DNA from: Actinoplanes sp. TFC3
Lineage (GTDB): Bacteria > Actinomycetota > Actinomycetes > Mycobacteriales > Micromonosporaceae
Assembly: GCF_001553785.1 (NCBI RefSeq)
Contig: NZ_LOJP01000001.1
Location: 5,297,925-5,361,924, forward strand
Direction of reading: 5' to 3'
Length of the DNA stretch: 64,000 nucleotides
Below the pieces are notes generated by a model. It had not been told where the DNA came from and did not search any database. It saw only the letters and a program-made list of their open reading frames with translations. Shown here piece after piece: positions 45,731 through 54,253 of this stretch; within the stretch, counting starts at the first letter, position 1; every line of letters starts with the position of its first letter. The position numbers were made by a program, and so were the translations under genes.

Positions 45731-45752
45731 GGGTGACTAACTGGGTGACTAA
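45731..45752 (+). repeat. Tandem 10-bp repeats near attL, candidate integrase arm sites
   Basis: GGGTGACTAA at 45731-45740 and 45743-45752. The block GTGACTAACTGGGTGAC recurs at 58752 and, with one change, at 60559. Position 45-67 bases inside attL suits an arm-type binding site for the tyrosine recombinase or excisionase. Confidence 0.5.
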
Positions 45753-46915
45753 GCCTCGGACTCGCCGTCGTTGGCGAAGATCCGGTTCATGGCGGCTGCG
45801 CCAGTGAGCAGGACGGGCCGTAGTTGATGCCGGTACACCTTCTCGGTGACCGAGGTGCCGGAATGTCCGCAGAGATCAGCGATGTCTTTCAGAGAGACGC
45901 CGTCGTCCGACAGCAGCGACACAAAGCTGTGGCGTAGCTCCCGAGGTGTCCAGTCGGCCGGGTTCAGACCAGCGGCCTTGGTGATCCGGCGAAAGGCGCG
46001 ACGGACGTTAGCAGCGTCGAGCGCGGTGCCGATGGAGGACGCAAAGACCAGATCAAACGCGCGCCAGTAAACGCCGGCCTTTTCGCGGTCTTGAGTTTGC
46101 AAGCCGAGCTGGGTGCGTAGAGCGACTACACCTCTAAGGGGTATCGCAAGGGTTCGGCGAGACTTACGCGTCTTGGTGTCCCCGCCTTCACGCACGGAAT
46201 GCCACACCTGAATTGAAGGTGGCACCGGATTGTCATCACCGGGTCGGCCGTCGAGGTCAACGCGAGCCCAGGTGAGAGCGCGTAGTTCTTCAGTGCGCGC
46301 TCCCGTAAGGAGCGACAGCACTACGTAGGCATAGAGGCGCGAGTCTTCAGCCGCATTCAGAAGGGCCTTCGCGGCATCGAGTGTGAGCGATTTCGAGGGG
46401 CGGCCGGGCTTGCCAGCAGGGATCCCGCAAAGGGCAACGACGTTACGGTTGACCTTGTCCCGAGCCATGGCCCGATTGATGACGCGGTTCAAGCACTCGT
46501 ACACCCGTTGCACCGTGCTTGTGCTAAGGGTCTTGGCGATGTAGAGCAGCCACCGGTCGACGTCGGTAGCAGTGAGTTCCCGCAATTTGCGAGCACCCAG
46601 GCCCGCAGTAATGTGCTTGCACAGGTAGCGGTTCTTGTCGATGGTGTTGGCGCTACGGCCGGTCAGTCCGTAGGTAAGCCAGTCTTCGACGGCCTGGGCG
46701 ACGGTGTAACCCGTCTGCGCTGTGGAAAGCCCATCCTCGTACTCGCGGATCTTTACGCGAAGAGCAGCATGGGCTTCTGTTTTGGTTTTGCCGCTTGCTT
46801 TGCGCACGATGCGCTTGCCTGCCGGGGTGTAGCCGACGGTTACTGAGGCAATCCAGCGTTGTCGCGCTTCGTCCCAGTGCAGTCCGCCATCGCCTCGGCT
46901 TCGGCGTTTGGTCAT
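45749..46915 (-). CDS. int: AICE tyrosine integrase
   Basis: 388-residue tyrosine recombinase for integration/excision at tRNA-Val. An AP2-like arm-binding start and a SAM-like core-binding domain (TVAQAVEDWLTYGL) precede the catalytic domain: Arg in LTGARTEELRALTW, PRELRHSFVSLL, LCGHSGTSVTEKVYRH with nucleophile Tyr. The HxxR box reads RELR here, as is common in AICE integrases. Located 64 bases inside attL and transcribed toward it. The ATG overlaps the excisionase stop. Confidence 0.95.
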   Translation of the reverse strand: MTKRRSRGDGGLHWDEARQRWIASVTVGYTPAGKRIVRKASGKTKTEAHAALRVKIREYEDGLSTAQTGYTVAQAVEDWLTYGLTGRSANTIDKNRYLCKHITAGLGARKLRELTATDVDRWLLYIAKTLSTSTVQRVYECLNRVINRAMARDKVNRNVVALCGIPAGKPGRPSKSLTLDAAKALLNAAEDSRLYAYVVLSLLTGARTEELRALTWARVDLDGRPGDDNPVPPSIQVWHSVREGGDTKTRKSRRTLAIPLRGVVALRTQLGLQTQDREKAGVYWRAFDLVFASSIGTALDAANVRRAFRRITKAAGLNPADWTPRELRHSFVSLLSDDGVSLKDIADLCGHSGTSVTEKVYRHQLRPVLLTGAAAMNRIFANDGESEA

Positions 46916-47118
46916 GCGGCGACTCCTTTCGTGCTCTCCCGTTCGAGTAGGGAGACGTATTCGGTGATGGCCGATTCGGGCACGAGCCGGGTGCGGCCTT
47001 CCTTGACGGTGCGCAGTCGGCCGGAGCGGATGAGTTCGTAAATGACGGAGCGGCTGAGGCTCAGTAGCCGCATGGCTTCGGGGATGCGGTACAAAGCCTT
47101 CCGCTGGTATTCGTCCAA
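46912..47118 (-). CDS. xis: Excisionase / HTH DNA-binding protein
   Basis: 68 residues from a TTG at 47118 with AAGGGA upstream. A MerR/excisionase-type winged helix: YRIPEAMRLLSLSRSVIYEL followed by IRSGRLRTVKEGRTRLVPES. It sits directly before int with ATGA overlap, the usual xis-int arrangement. A longer frame to 47286 overlaps rep and is rejected. Confidence 0.88.
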   Translation of the reverse strand: MDEYQRKALYRIPEAMRLLSLSRSVIYELIRSGRLRTVKEGRTRLVPESAITEYVSLLERESTKGVAA

Positions 47119-47140
47119 GGGTGTTCCCTTCGTGGTGTGA

Positions 47141-48973
47141 TCAGGCGGCTTGCAGAGTGACCAGGACGGTTGAACCGGCCTCGTGGGCGAGTTCTTCGCG
47201 TCCGGCTTCGTTTCGGGCACGGGCCATCGCGGCGGCGGTGTTGGCGAGGAGGGCGTCGCCGTTGTTGTGCCAGCCGACTCCGGCAAAGGACAGGGTGCCG
47301 ACGATCAGCGTCGTCTCGTCGAGGTGGTCGACCGAGCGGACGGTGCCAGGGTCAGTGGCGGCCTGGTCCTCGGTGCGTCGGTAGACGATGCGGGTGTCTC
47401 GGAGGGTGGCGAAACGCACGACGCGGCGGCGGGTTTTAGTGAGGAAGTGTCCGGCGAAGCCGAACCGGTGTGCCCATCGACGCAGCCGCGCATACGGGTT
47501 GGTGGCCATGCCGCTGGTGGTGAGTTTGGTGTCAAGGTTGGCTTGACGTTCGGCGACGCAGACGGGGCAGGCCCGGTAGCGGGTGTGGGTGCCGCAGTCC
47601 GGGCAGTCCCACGGTTCGCCGAACGGGCCGCCGGTCGCAGGGCGGGTCCGGCCGCCAGGAGGCCGGGTACGAGCAGACAGATCAGAGATGGGACGTCCGA
47701 TTCGCCAGCAGGCGGCGACGAGTCGGGCGATGTGGTCGCCGTCGGGATCGTATTGGCCGATGGTGTCGTCGGTGATGCGGGTGGAGGAGAACCCGGTAGC
47801 TTCGGTGCTCTTGGTCGTGTACTTGGCGAGGTAGCCGGCTTTTTGCGAGGCGACCTGTTCACTGACCATGTCGTCGGTGATGGAGCCGTCCCCCGCAAGG
47901 GCCAGCGCTTGGATGTCAAAGCCCTTATCTGGGTCTCCCCACCTGATTTCCCAGCCTTGCGACCGGTCCGGGTGTGCCGGGGTGGTGAAGGAGATGGTCC
48001 CGACCGCGTTGTGGAAGGCGGCAATGATGTCGTCGACGTCCACGCCTGGCGGAGGGATGAGGACGGCGTCGGGGTCGTCGGGGTGGACGCCGTCCAGGCG
48101 GACCAGGGCATGGAAGTGCACGACGGCGCGGCGTTGCATCTCGGCGGCTTTGCCGTGGGTGAGCTGCGCCGGGGGCACCATACGCACCTTGCCGCTCGGC
48201 GTGGTTTTGGCGACCGGGGGTAGGCCGCGGGCTTTGCAGAGGTGGGCGAGGTAGCGGTCGGCGGCTTGTTTGGTGCGGTGCCACAGTTCGGTGGAGAACA
48301 GGTTCCACACGACGTGGTGGTCGTAGTCGTAGCAGTCGAGGCATAACGGTTGCCCGAGGGTGGGGTCGTCGGCGGTGTGGCGTCGCCAGCAGACGACCGG
48401 TTGCCCGTGTTCGCACGGTGCAGGGGTGTCGCGGCGAGCGTGGCAGGGTTCGGCCTGGCAGGTGCAACGTTTGCGGTTCGTGCAGGTGTGTTTGCGAACG
48501 ACGCGGGTGTGCACGGTACCGAAGCTGGGAGCGGTGAAAGTGGGAAACACGGCCGGGTGTTTCGCGACCGTGGCCGGGATGCCTTTACCACCAACGAGGA
48601 AGCTACGCAGAATCTGGAACGCGTCGCGTTGATAGGTACGAGCGCAGGACGGGCAGACCGAGGCGAGGCGGGTGCCGCAAGCTTTGTAGATGGCGGCGTC
48701 AGGCAGCTGGTCAGTGTGCCGGGAGTCGAGCAGACGCCCGGTGGCCGCTTCGATGCTGTCGAGGGTTCCGGAAAGCCGGATCGGACGTGTACAGCCTGAG
48801 GCGGCCTGTACGTGCGACAGCCAGTCGAAGTAGTTGCCACGCGATGCGCGGGCGAGGGCTTGCCCGGCTACGAGGTGGCCGGGGGCGATAGGGAGCTGAG
48901 CCGTTTCGGCGTTCGAGCCCGCATCCCGGGCAGGGTGCTCCCGGGATGCGAGGTCCAGCGTGGAAACGCTCAT
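47141..48973 (-). CDS. RepSA-like rolling-circle replication initiator
   Basis: 610 residues. Zinc-type cysteine clusters in the N-terminal half (VCPSCARTYQRDAF, CTNRKRCTCQAEPC, LCLDCYDYDHHVVW), the HUH metal motif in VVHFHALVRLDG (about residue 285) and the nucleophile Tyr region GYLAKYTTKSTE (about 381), followed by CPDCGTHTRYRACPVC. Matches RepSA-type initiators of AICEs that nick the origin for rolling-circle replication. ATG 48973 lies three bases from the upstream gene's stop. Confidence 0.92.
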   Translation of the reverse strand: MSVSTLDLASREHPARDAGSNAETAQLPIAPGHLVAGQALARASRGNYFDWLSHVQAASGCTRPIRLSGTLDSIEAATGRLLDSRHTDQLPDAAIYKACGTRLASVCPSCARTYQRDAFQILRSFLVGGKGIPATVAKHPAVFPTFTAPSFGTVHTRVVRKHTCTNRKRCTCQAEPCHARRDTPAPCEHGQPVVCWRRHTADDPTLGQPLCLDCYDYDHHVVWNLFSTELWHRTKQAADRYLAHLCKARGLPPVAKTTPSGKVRMVPPAQLTHGKAAEMQRRAVVHFHALVRLDGVHPDDPDAVLIPPPGVDVDDIIAAFHNAVGTISFTTPAHPDRSQGWEIRWGDPDKGFDIQALALAGDGSITDDMVSEQVASQKAGYLAKYTTKSTEATGFSSTRITDDTIGQYDPDGDHIARLVAACWRIGRPISDLSARTRPPGGRTRPATGGPFGEPWDCPDCGTHTRYRACPVCVAERQANLDTKLTTSGMATNPYARLRRWAHRFGFAGHFLTKTRRRVVRFATLRDTRIVYRRTEDQAATDPGTVRSVDHLDETTLIVGTLSFAGVGWHNNGDALLANTAAAMARARNEAGREELAHEAGSTVLVTLQAA

Positions 48974-48975
48974 GG

Positions 48976-49269
48976 TTAGGCAGCTGTCCAGGTACAGGGG
49001 AGCTGCGGGCCGATGTGGCCGTGGTAGGTCTGCGTGATGGCGTGTTCGATGACGGTGGTCCGGCAGGCCGGGCACTGGAGTTCGTTACGCAGGCGGCGAC
49101 GGCAGTCAACAGTGACGCTGGTGTCGCCGGAGTGCAGGGTGATGGGTGCTCGGCAGGGTCCGCCGTGGACGACGGTGATGATCGTCTGGCGGGTGTCGTA
49201 AGGGTGTGGTTGCGGATCAGCCGGGCAGGTGTGGGTGTGTTGGTGGATGTCGACGTGGATGAAGGTCAT
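48976..49269 (-). CDS. Small hypothetical AICE protein, cysteine-containing
   Basis: 97 residues, His-rich start (FIHVDIHQHTHTCPADPQPH), CPACR near the C-terminal part, no membrane helix. Coupled by overlaps with the gene upstream (ATGA at 49266) and nearly abutting rep. Probably a transfer/spread accessory; function unknown. Confidence 0.65.
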   Translation of the reverse strand: MTFIHVDIHQHTHTCPADPQPHPYDTRQTIITVVHGGPCRAPITLHSGDTSVTVDCRRRLRNELQCPACRTTVIEHAITQTYHGHIGPQLPCTWTAA

Positions 49270-50114
49270 CGGGCACCTCCAGTCAGGGCCGGGGTGTGCC
49301 CGTTGATGCGGGCCGGTGACGGATGAATGGCGTTGAGGAGTTGGGTGGCGACGGCAGGGGTCACGCTCATGCGGGTGGCCAGTTCGTCGACGGTGATGGG
49401 TCGTCCGGTGGTCTGTTCGTGCTGGACGGTAGAGAACCGAGCGGTGGTCAGCAGGTGCGCCGGCACGGGCGTCGGGGGCTCGGACGCGGTGTCCGGCGGG
49501 TTGAGGACTGCTGCCGGTGGGTTGGGTTCAACGGGTGCCGTCGGTGTGGTGGTGACCGGGTCTATGCCGGTCGCCGGGGTGCTGGTGATGGTGTTGGCAG
49601 CCGCGAGCAGTTCGGCCGCTTGCTGCTCGATGGCGGCGAAGTCCGGACGGATGCGCCCGGCAACGAGTTCGACGCCGATGACCAGGACCACGACCAGGGC
49701 GAAGACGACGCGCAGGCCGAGGCTGCCGGGGGCGAGGAAGTTGACGGTGGCTGACAGCAGCGCGGTCCCGGCGAAGACGATGAGGGCGCCGCGTTTGGCG
49801 TCCTTGGCGATGCCCGCTGTGCGGACGACGATGAGCATCGAGACCATGTTGGCGTCGAAGATGAGCGGGACGATGTAGGCGAAGTAGTCCGCGCCTTGCT
49901 GCCACAGGTAGTGGGCTTGGTGCAGGTAGCTGGTAGCCAGTGCGCCGAGCAAGGCGAAACGGTTGTACCGTTTGATCGCTTCAATGGCTTTGAGCATGTT
50001 GGGCACAGCGCTTTTGGCGTATTCGGTGGCGAACTGCTCGGTCAGGTTTGAGGTTTTGACTGACTCGTCAGCAACGGTGTGGTCCGAGACGCTACGTGGT
50101 TGGCGGAGTTTCAT
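49266..50114 (-). CDS. AICE membrane protein, Spd/DUF2637-like
   Basis: 282 residues from ATG 50114. Four hydrophobic segments between residues about 50 and 160 (FALLGALATSYLHQAHYLW, YFAYIVPLIFDANMVSMLIV, GALIVFAGTALLSATVNFLA, LRVVFALVVVLVIGVELVAG), then a Pro/Thr/Ala-rich linker and a C-terminal HTH-like segment (TVDELATRMSVTPAVATQLL). Resembles membrane proteins accompanying mycelial spread genes in AICEs; the family assignment is tentative. Overlaps both neighbours by four bases. Confidence 0.7.
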   Translation of the reverse strand: MKLRQPRSVSDHTVADESVKTSNLTEQFATEYAKSAVPNMLKAIEAIKRYNRFALLGALATSYLHQAHYLWQQGADYFAYIVPLIFDANMVSMLIVVRTAGIAKDAKRGALIVFAGTALLSATVNFLAPGSLGLRVVFALVVVLVIGVELVAGRIRPDFAAIEQQAAELLAAANTITSTPATGIDPVTTTPTAPVEPNPPAAVLNPPDTASEPPTPVPAHLLTTARFSTVQHEQTTGRPITVDELATRMSVTPAVATQLLNAIHPSPARINGHTPALTGGAR

Positions 50115-50401
50115 CGGATGCCTCCGTCGTTGGTGACGGGGATGACGGCGGTGACGCCGCAGCAGTGTTCGCACCAGACGGCGACGTAGCCGTCGTCGAG
50201 CATGTCGTTGATGCGTTCGTCGAGGGTTTCGTATTCGGCGGGATACAGCGACAGGCCGTCGCAGTCGTCGCACCAGTGCTGGGTGGGGCACAGCCGCAGG
50301 ACGGGGCCAAGGTCGGGGTGGATTCCGGCAGGTGCCATGCCGTTGATGCAGTAGAGGCAGTCGTGTTGGCTCAGATGGTTGCCGAGGTCTTGCAGACTCA
50401 T
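50111..50401 (-). CDS. Small cysteine-rich hypothetical AICE protein
   Basis: 96 residues with CLYC, CPTQHWCDDCD and WCEHCCG, suggesting zinc binding, in an acidic protein (ETLDERINDMLDDGYVAV). Overlaps the next gene by ATGA and shares one base with the previous gene. Function unknown. Confidence 0.7.
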   Translation of the reverse strand: MSLQDLGNHLSQHDCLYCINGMAPAGIHPDLGPVLRLCPTQHWCDDCDGLSLYPAEYETLDERINDMLDDGYVAVWCEHCCGVTAVIPVTNDGGIR

Positions 50402-50592
50402 CAGATGGCCTCCTTACGGGTGCGGCCGGTAAGGCGGTGCACGGTGACCCCGTCGGGGACCGGAACGGTCTGGGTGTCGTCGTCGGGGCGGGTGTAGCCG
50501 TAGCCCAGGTCAGCGGCGCTGTGTCCGGGCCGGGTGAGCCGCTCGGGGGCCGACAGGGCGTGTAGTTCGGCGTGGTGGGTCATGGCGGTCAC
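50401..50592 (-). CDS. Small hypothetical AICE protein
   Basis: 63 residues from a GTG at 50592 that overlaps the upstream stop (GTGA); an ATG at 50583 is an alternative. GYTRPDDDTQTVPVPDGVTV and HRLTGRTRKEAI; no recognised domain. Its position in a chain of overlapping small genes supports translation. Confidence 0.55.
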   Translation of the reverse strand: MTAMTHHAELHALSAPERLTRPGHSAADLGYGYTRPDDDTQTVPVPDGVTVHRLTGRTRKEAI

Positions 50593-50999
50593 CGCCCGGG
50601 TTCGCAGGTCAAGCAGGCGCCGGTGCGGCGCGGGATGTAGTAGTCGCGGGTGGTGCCGCAGACACCGCAGGTGCGGCGAGCCAGCAGGGCTTTGCCGATG
50701 GCGCCGAGCTGGGCCGGGCTGGGTGTGCGTTTGGGCGCGGCCAGATCACGGCGGTAGAGCAGGGCGGTGCGCCGTTGCGTGCGGTGGCGCCACAGGATTT
50801 GCGCGACGGGGTCGTGCCCACCAGGGCAGAGCCCTTGGTTGCGGAGCTGGCGCCGGGTGAGCAGGCCATCGGGGGCCATGCGGAAGGGGAAGGTGGGGAA
50901 GCCGTAGCGGCTGCCGGTGGGGTCGTAAAACTCGACGCGGATACCGGTGCGCTCGCCGAGGGCGTCAAAAAAGGTGTTGGTCAGTGCGCTGGTGGTCAC
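50589..50999 (-). CDS. RRQRL-motif zinc-binding-like protein
   Basis: 136 residues from GTG 50999, which has GGGGAGG seven bases upstream. LLTRRQLRNQGLCPGGHDPV carries the motif of the actinobacterial RRQRL zinc-binding family often found in AICEs, and the C-terminus has CGVCGTTRDYYIPRRTGACLTC-type cysteine pairs. Role unknown. GTGA overlap with the upstream HTH gene. Confidence 0.75.
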   Translation of the reverse strand: MTTSALTNTFFDALGERTGIRVEFYDPTGSRYGFPTFPFRMAPDGLLTRRQLRNQGLCPGGHDPVAQILWRHRTQRRTALLYRRDLAAPKRTPSPAQLGAIGKALLARRTCGVCGTTRDYYIPRRTGACLTCEPGR

Positions 51000-51322
51000 T
51001 GCTCGCCTCCCCACCGTTGGTGAGCGGCTTGACGGCTGATTCCGAGCCGGTCGGCTATTTCGGCCCAGGAGTAGCCGTGGGTACGTAGTCCTTTGACGGC
51101 GTCGCCGATGGAGTCGTCGAGCAGGGTGGACAGGCCGACCATGTCGCGCAGGGCTTCTACGTCACCGGTAGCGACGCGTCGGGCGTAGGCGCGAATGATG
51201 CGTCGCACGAACGCGGCGTATTCGTCGTTCTCCACCACGACGCGGCGGCGTGGTTTGAGGGGCCGGCTTTCATTGTCGGCGGGGTTGAGTGTCAAGGCTT
51301 GGTTGACGTAGAACAGGCTCAC
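50996..51322 (-). CDS. Sigma-like HTH protein
   Basis: 108 residues from GTG 51322. The C-terminus is a helix-turn-helix, GYSWAEIADRLGISRQAAHQ, of the kind found in sigma-region-4-like AICE proteins. The N-terminal part (NDEYAAFVRRIIRAYARRVA) is helical. May regulate the transfer operon. GTGA overlaps on both sides. Confidence 0.75.
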   Translation of the reverse strand: MSLFYVNQALTLNPADNESRPLKPRRRVVVENDEYAAFVRRIIRAYARRVATGDVEALRDMVGLSTLLDDSIGDAVKGLRTHGYSWAEIADRLGISRQAAHQRWGGEQ

Positions 51323-51765
51323 CGGGCACCCCTGGTGTGATGGGTGCTGTCCCATTCGTCGGCAGCGTCATTGAGGGCTGCTGTGACGTCCTTGATGGTG
51401 CGATCTTGTTCGTCGTTCCACTGGGATACGACGTCGAAGGCGCTGGCCTTCCAGGTAACCGTGTCGGCGCTGTCGTACTCGGGGTCGAGGTAAGCGGCGA
51501 AGACGCGCACTCCGCGGATGGCGGTGTCGGTGTTGTCGTCATCGGCCGTGTCGTCGGAGCCGAGGATGGGACGGCCGTGGGCGCAGACGTTGATAGCGCC
51601 AAGGGCGCAGGCGGGCGGGAAGTTGACCTCGTTCGTCAGGTCGAAGAAGTCGTTGCGGATCCAGCCGTACCGCTGGAGGTAGATCGCGGCACTGCGCAGC
51701 AGCACACCCGGGGTCATGTCGGGGTCAAGGTCGGTCGTGGTGGTTGGTTGTTGGGTAGCCTTCAT
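51319..51765 (-). CDS. DUF6197-like hypothetical protein
   Basis: 148 residues from ATG 51765 (AGGAC eight bases upstream). GVLLRSAAIYLQRYGWIRND followed by FPPACALGAINV resembles the actinobacterial DUF6197 pattern (a helical start, then CALGAI). Function unknown; widespread in actinomycete mobile elements. First gene of the overlapping chain down to rep. Confidence 0.65.
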   Translation of the reverse strand: MKATQQPTTTTDLDPDMTPGVLLRSAAIYLQRYGWIRNDFFDLTNEVNFPPACALGAINVCAHGRPILGSDDTADDDNTDTAIRGVRVFAAYLDPEYDSADTVTWKASAFDVVSQWNDEQDRTIKDVTAALNDAADEWDSTHHTRGAR

Positions 51766-51858
51766 GGCAGCCACGTCCTTTCGAAGGGCTGTTGGTTGGT
51801 GGTCGGCAGAACCCGCCCGGTGCTTGTCGAGGGCGTGGGATCGGGTTCTGTCGGCCGG

Positions 51859-52068
51859 TCAGCGGTTGCGCAGGCGCAGGTATCGGCGGTGCCGGGGGTC
51901 GTGAGGTCCGGCGATGGTGGGTGCGGTTGCCTGCACGAGGCGTCCGGAGGTGCGCAGGGCATGGACGAGGGCGGTGGTTTCCTCGGGTGTGCCGATGATC
52001 CAGAGTTCGGTGTACTGGGCGGCTTTCTGGTTGTCGTTGCGGGCTTGAGTCCGTTCACGGGTGGTCAT
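51859..52068 (-). CDS. Small hypothetical AICE protein (69 aa)
   Basis: ATG at 52068 overlaps the translocase stop (ATGA). YTELWIIGTPEETTALVHAL and a basic C-terminal PRHRRYLRLRNR, a small alpha/beta-looking protein. No recognised family; the coupling to the DNA translocase suggests a transfer accessory. Confidence 0.65.
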   Translation of the reverse strand: MTTRERTQARNDNQKAAQYTELWIIGTPEETTALVHALRTSGRLVQATAPTIAGPHDPRHRRYLRLRNR

Positions 52069-52928
52069 GCGGCCATCTCCCAGTCAGTGGGTGAGAGGTT
52101 GCGGGTGGGCTGGCGCAGCCAGGCGGCGTAGTCGGCGATGCCGTAGATCTGCTGGTCGGACAGGTAGGCGGCTTTGATGCGTTTGGGTGTGCTGCCTTCG
52201 GCCAGCAGCCAGGCGGCGCCGCGGTTTTCGGGGTCGATGTCGCTGGCGGTGTAGCCCTGCTCGGCCCAGCCGGAGCCAAGGATGACGTCGGAGCTGCCGG
52301 TGGTGGTGCAGCGGAACGCGCAGCGGTAGCCGAACAGGTCGCGCAGGCTGGCGGGGATGATGTCCCAGGAGGTGCGCTGGCTGGCGGCGACTACCGGCAT
52401 GGCGGCGGCGCGGCCGAGGGCGACCAGTCCGCGGAGCAGGGTCAGATATTCCTCGCGTTGTTCCTTGGTGCCCAGCACGGTGGAGTACATGGCGAGTTCG
52501 TCGATGACGGTGAGGATGGCCGACAGGTCGTCGGTGGCGGTGACTTTGCGGCGGCGGTTGGCCAGCAGCCATTGGTATCGGTTGTGGGCGACGGTGAGCA
52601 GACGCCGCAGGACGCGGATGGCCTGGTCGAGGTCGTCGCCTATGAAGGCGTCGCAGATGGGTGCCCAGGGGCCGAGTTCGACCCATTTGGCGTCCATCGC
52701 CACGAGGCGGGTTTTGTCGCACAGCGCGGCGGTGGAGGTGATGGTATTGATGAGGCCGGATTTCCCGGCGCCGGGTTCGCCTGCCATCAGCAGGTTGTGC
52801 CCGGGGATGTCGAGCATGACGTGTTCACCGAACTCGTCGATGCCGATGAACATGGGGTCGAACATCGACATCCCCGGCCACACAGGCACTCCATCGGTTC
52901 CGAGCGGATCTCGGGCAATGGTGGACAT
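52065..52928 (-). CDS. FtsK/SpoIIIE-type DNA translocase motor (TraB/TraSA-like)
   Basis: 287 residues: Walker A GEPGAGKS (50-57), Walker B LTVIDELAMY (139-148) and AASQRTSWDIIPASLRDLFG, which continues to ALGRAAAMPVVAAS-type FtsK motifs. In AICEs a single FtsK-like protein moves double-stranded DNA between hyphae. This one has no membrane helix; the protein encoded just upstream (52994-53929) supplies one. No C-terminal gamma-type winged helix is obvious. Confidence 0.88.
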   Translation of the reverse strand: MSTIARDPLGTDGVPVWPGMSMFDPMFIGIDEFGEHVMLDIPGHNLLMAGEPGAGKSGLINTITSTAALCDKTRLVAMDAKWVELGPWAPICDAFIGDDLDQAIRVLRRLLTVAHNRYQWLLANRRRKVTATDDLSAILTVIDELAMYSTVLGTKEQREEYLTLLRGLVALGRAAAMPVVAASQRTSWDIIPASLRDLFGYRCAFRCTTTGSSDVILGSGWAEQGYTASDIDPENRGAAWLLAEGSTPKRIKAAYLSDQQIYGIADYAAWLRQPTRNLSPTDWEMAA

Positions 52929-52993
52929 GAGATGTCGCCTCCTGGGCGGTTGTGTGCAGGACGCCCACCGTGGGACGTCCTGCCCGGGGTTGA

Positions 52994-53929
52994 TTAGATC
53001 CAGTCGCTGATGTCGTCTCCGTCGTCGGCGGCTGTCGCGGCGGAGGCCGCTGGCTCACGGCCGTTGCTGCTGGCAGCGGTCGCCTTGGTTTTGGCGGCTG
53101 CCGGGGTGGCAGGGGGAATGTCCTCGACGTCGGGCAGGTCGAGGCCGGTAACGGTGGCCGGCTTTTTGTCAGCGACCGGCGCGACGGGTTCGATGAGATC
53201 AACGAGTGGTGATCCGACCGTGGCGGTCAGCACTTCACGTCGTTTGATGTCGAAGCGAATGAATGCTGAGTCGCTGGTCCCGGCCTGCTGGACGAATGCC
53301 GAGGTGGCGTGACAGGCAACGGCGATCTTGTCGAGTTGCTGAGTCAAATAGGACAGTGACAGCCCGGGGCGCAGCATGACCCAGACACGTTCGCCGACCG
53401 GAGTCGGCCAGGCGCCCAGAACGAAGGGCAGGCTGCCGGACTTGTTGGCGATGATGAATTGGGAGAAGCACACGCGTAGCCGGTGACGTACGACGACGCA
53501 CCAGGCAGTAGCGACGATTCGATTCCGCGCTCCGGGAATCACCGCAGGAGCGCCAACCACGCTCATCAGGACCAGCAGAGTGACCCACGGAGCCGTATGG
53601 ACAGCCAAGGCGGTCCATGCCCATGCAGCGCTCATGGTGAGCACAATTTCCGGTGCCCACCACCAAAGAAGCCGCAGGACCGGCCAGATCCGGACGAGAA
53701 CCCATGCACCAGCGCCGCTGAAGGCGGCGGCGAAAGCTGCGGGAAACACAGCCAGCAGCGGGTGCATGTACTGCGCTGCCACGACCAAAGTGATCAATAA
53801 GACGGTGACGGCGGTGATGACGAAGGCGAACCGGGCGTTGCGCTGCGAGGAGCGGTGCACCTGCTGTTCGATGACAGTGACTGTTCCGGAACGTCGACCG
53901 AAACCGCGTCCTGCGCTAGATTTGGACAT
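52994..53929 (-). CDS. AICE transfer membrane protein (N-terminal part of split TraB-like pump)
   Basis: 311 residues with basic N-terminus, two to four helices (FAFVITAVTVLLITLVVAAQ; LLAVFPAAFAAAFSGAGAWV; IVLTMSAAWAWTALAVHTAP; VTLLVLMSVVGAPAVIPGAR), a soluble domain (VWVMLRPGLSLSYLTQQLDK and IAVACHATSAFVQQ) typical of the region preceding the motor in TraB-like FtsK proteins, and an acidic Ala/Pro-rich tail. RBS GGGAGGAC. I infer it forms the pore half and the 52065 gene the motor half of one pump. Confidence 0.75.
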   Translation of the reverse strand: MSKSSAGRGFGRRSGTVTVIEQQVHRSSQRNARFAFVITAVTVLLITLVVAAQYMHPLLAVFPAAFAAAFSGAGAWVLVRIWPVLRLLWWWAPEIVLTMSAAWAWTALAVHTAPWVTLLVLMSVVGAPAVIPGARNRIVATAWCVVVRHRLRVCFSQFIIANKSGSLPFVLGAWPTPVGERVWVMLRPGLSLSYLTQQLDKIAVACHATSAFVQQAGTSDSAFIRFDIKRREVLTATVGSPLVDLIEPVAPVADKKPATVTGLDLPDVEDIPPATPAAAKTKATAASSNGREPAASAATAADDGDDISDWI

Positions 53930-53975
53930 GACACGTCCTCCCTCGTGAGGGGTGGATGGGTTGGAGAAGGCGCGG

Positions 53976-54006
53976 GGTCGGCAGGTTCGGAGCCAGTACC
54001 GACCCC
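53976..54006 (-). repeat. Leader hairpin repeat, copy 1
   Basis: 31-bp sequence identical to 55054-55084. It forms a stem of GGGGTCGG (53974-53981) and CCGACCCC (53999-54006) around a 17-base loop, 45 bases upstream of the start at 53929. It probably lies in the mRNA leader or promoter of the translocase operon. Confidence 0.75.
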
Positions 54007-54024
54007 CGCTTAACGTGTGACAGA

Positions 54025-54204
54025 TCAGCGTCCGGTCAGGCGGGCCAAACCGGTCGTGATGAGCTGGTCACGCAATTCGTTGGCGTAATCGTTTCCGGCG
54101 ACAAGGCGAATCATGTCGAGGGTTTGCGTTGCCGCGACGCCATCAGCCGCATCAACGTTTGCGGCCAGAAGCCGTAGCAGACAATCTGGCACGAAGGTAG
54201 GAAT
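54025..54204 (-). CDS. Small helical AICE protein, paralogue A (ATT start proposed)
   Basis: 59 residues if started at the ATT at 54204, which has AGAGGA six bases upstream. No ATG, GTG or TTG fits the conserved region; a longer frame from 54324 would overlap the upstream gene by 71 bases. The protein, VAATQTLDMIRLVAGNDYAN, aligns end to end with the product of the adjacent gene at 54254 (AAAETLDLIEKVAGSKYRDS). Function unknown. Confidence 0.5.
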   Translation of the reverse strand: MPTFVPDCLLRLLAANVDAADGVAATQTLDMIRLVAGNDYANELRDQLITTGLARLTGR

Positions 54205-54253
54205 TAGGATTCCTCTCAGATCGTGCTGATACCGAGTAAGCGATGTGGCGTCT

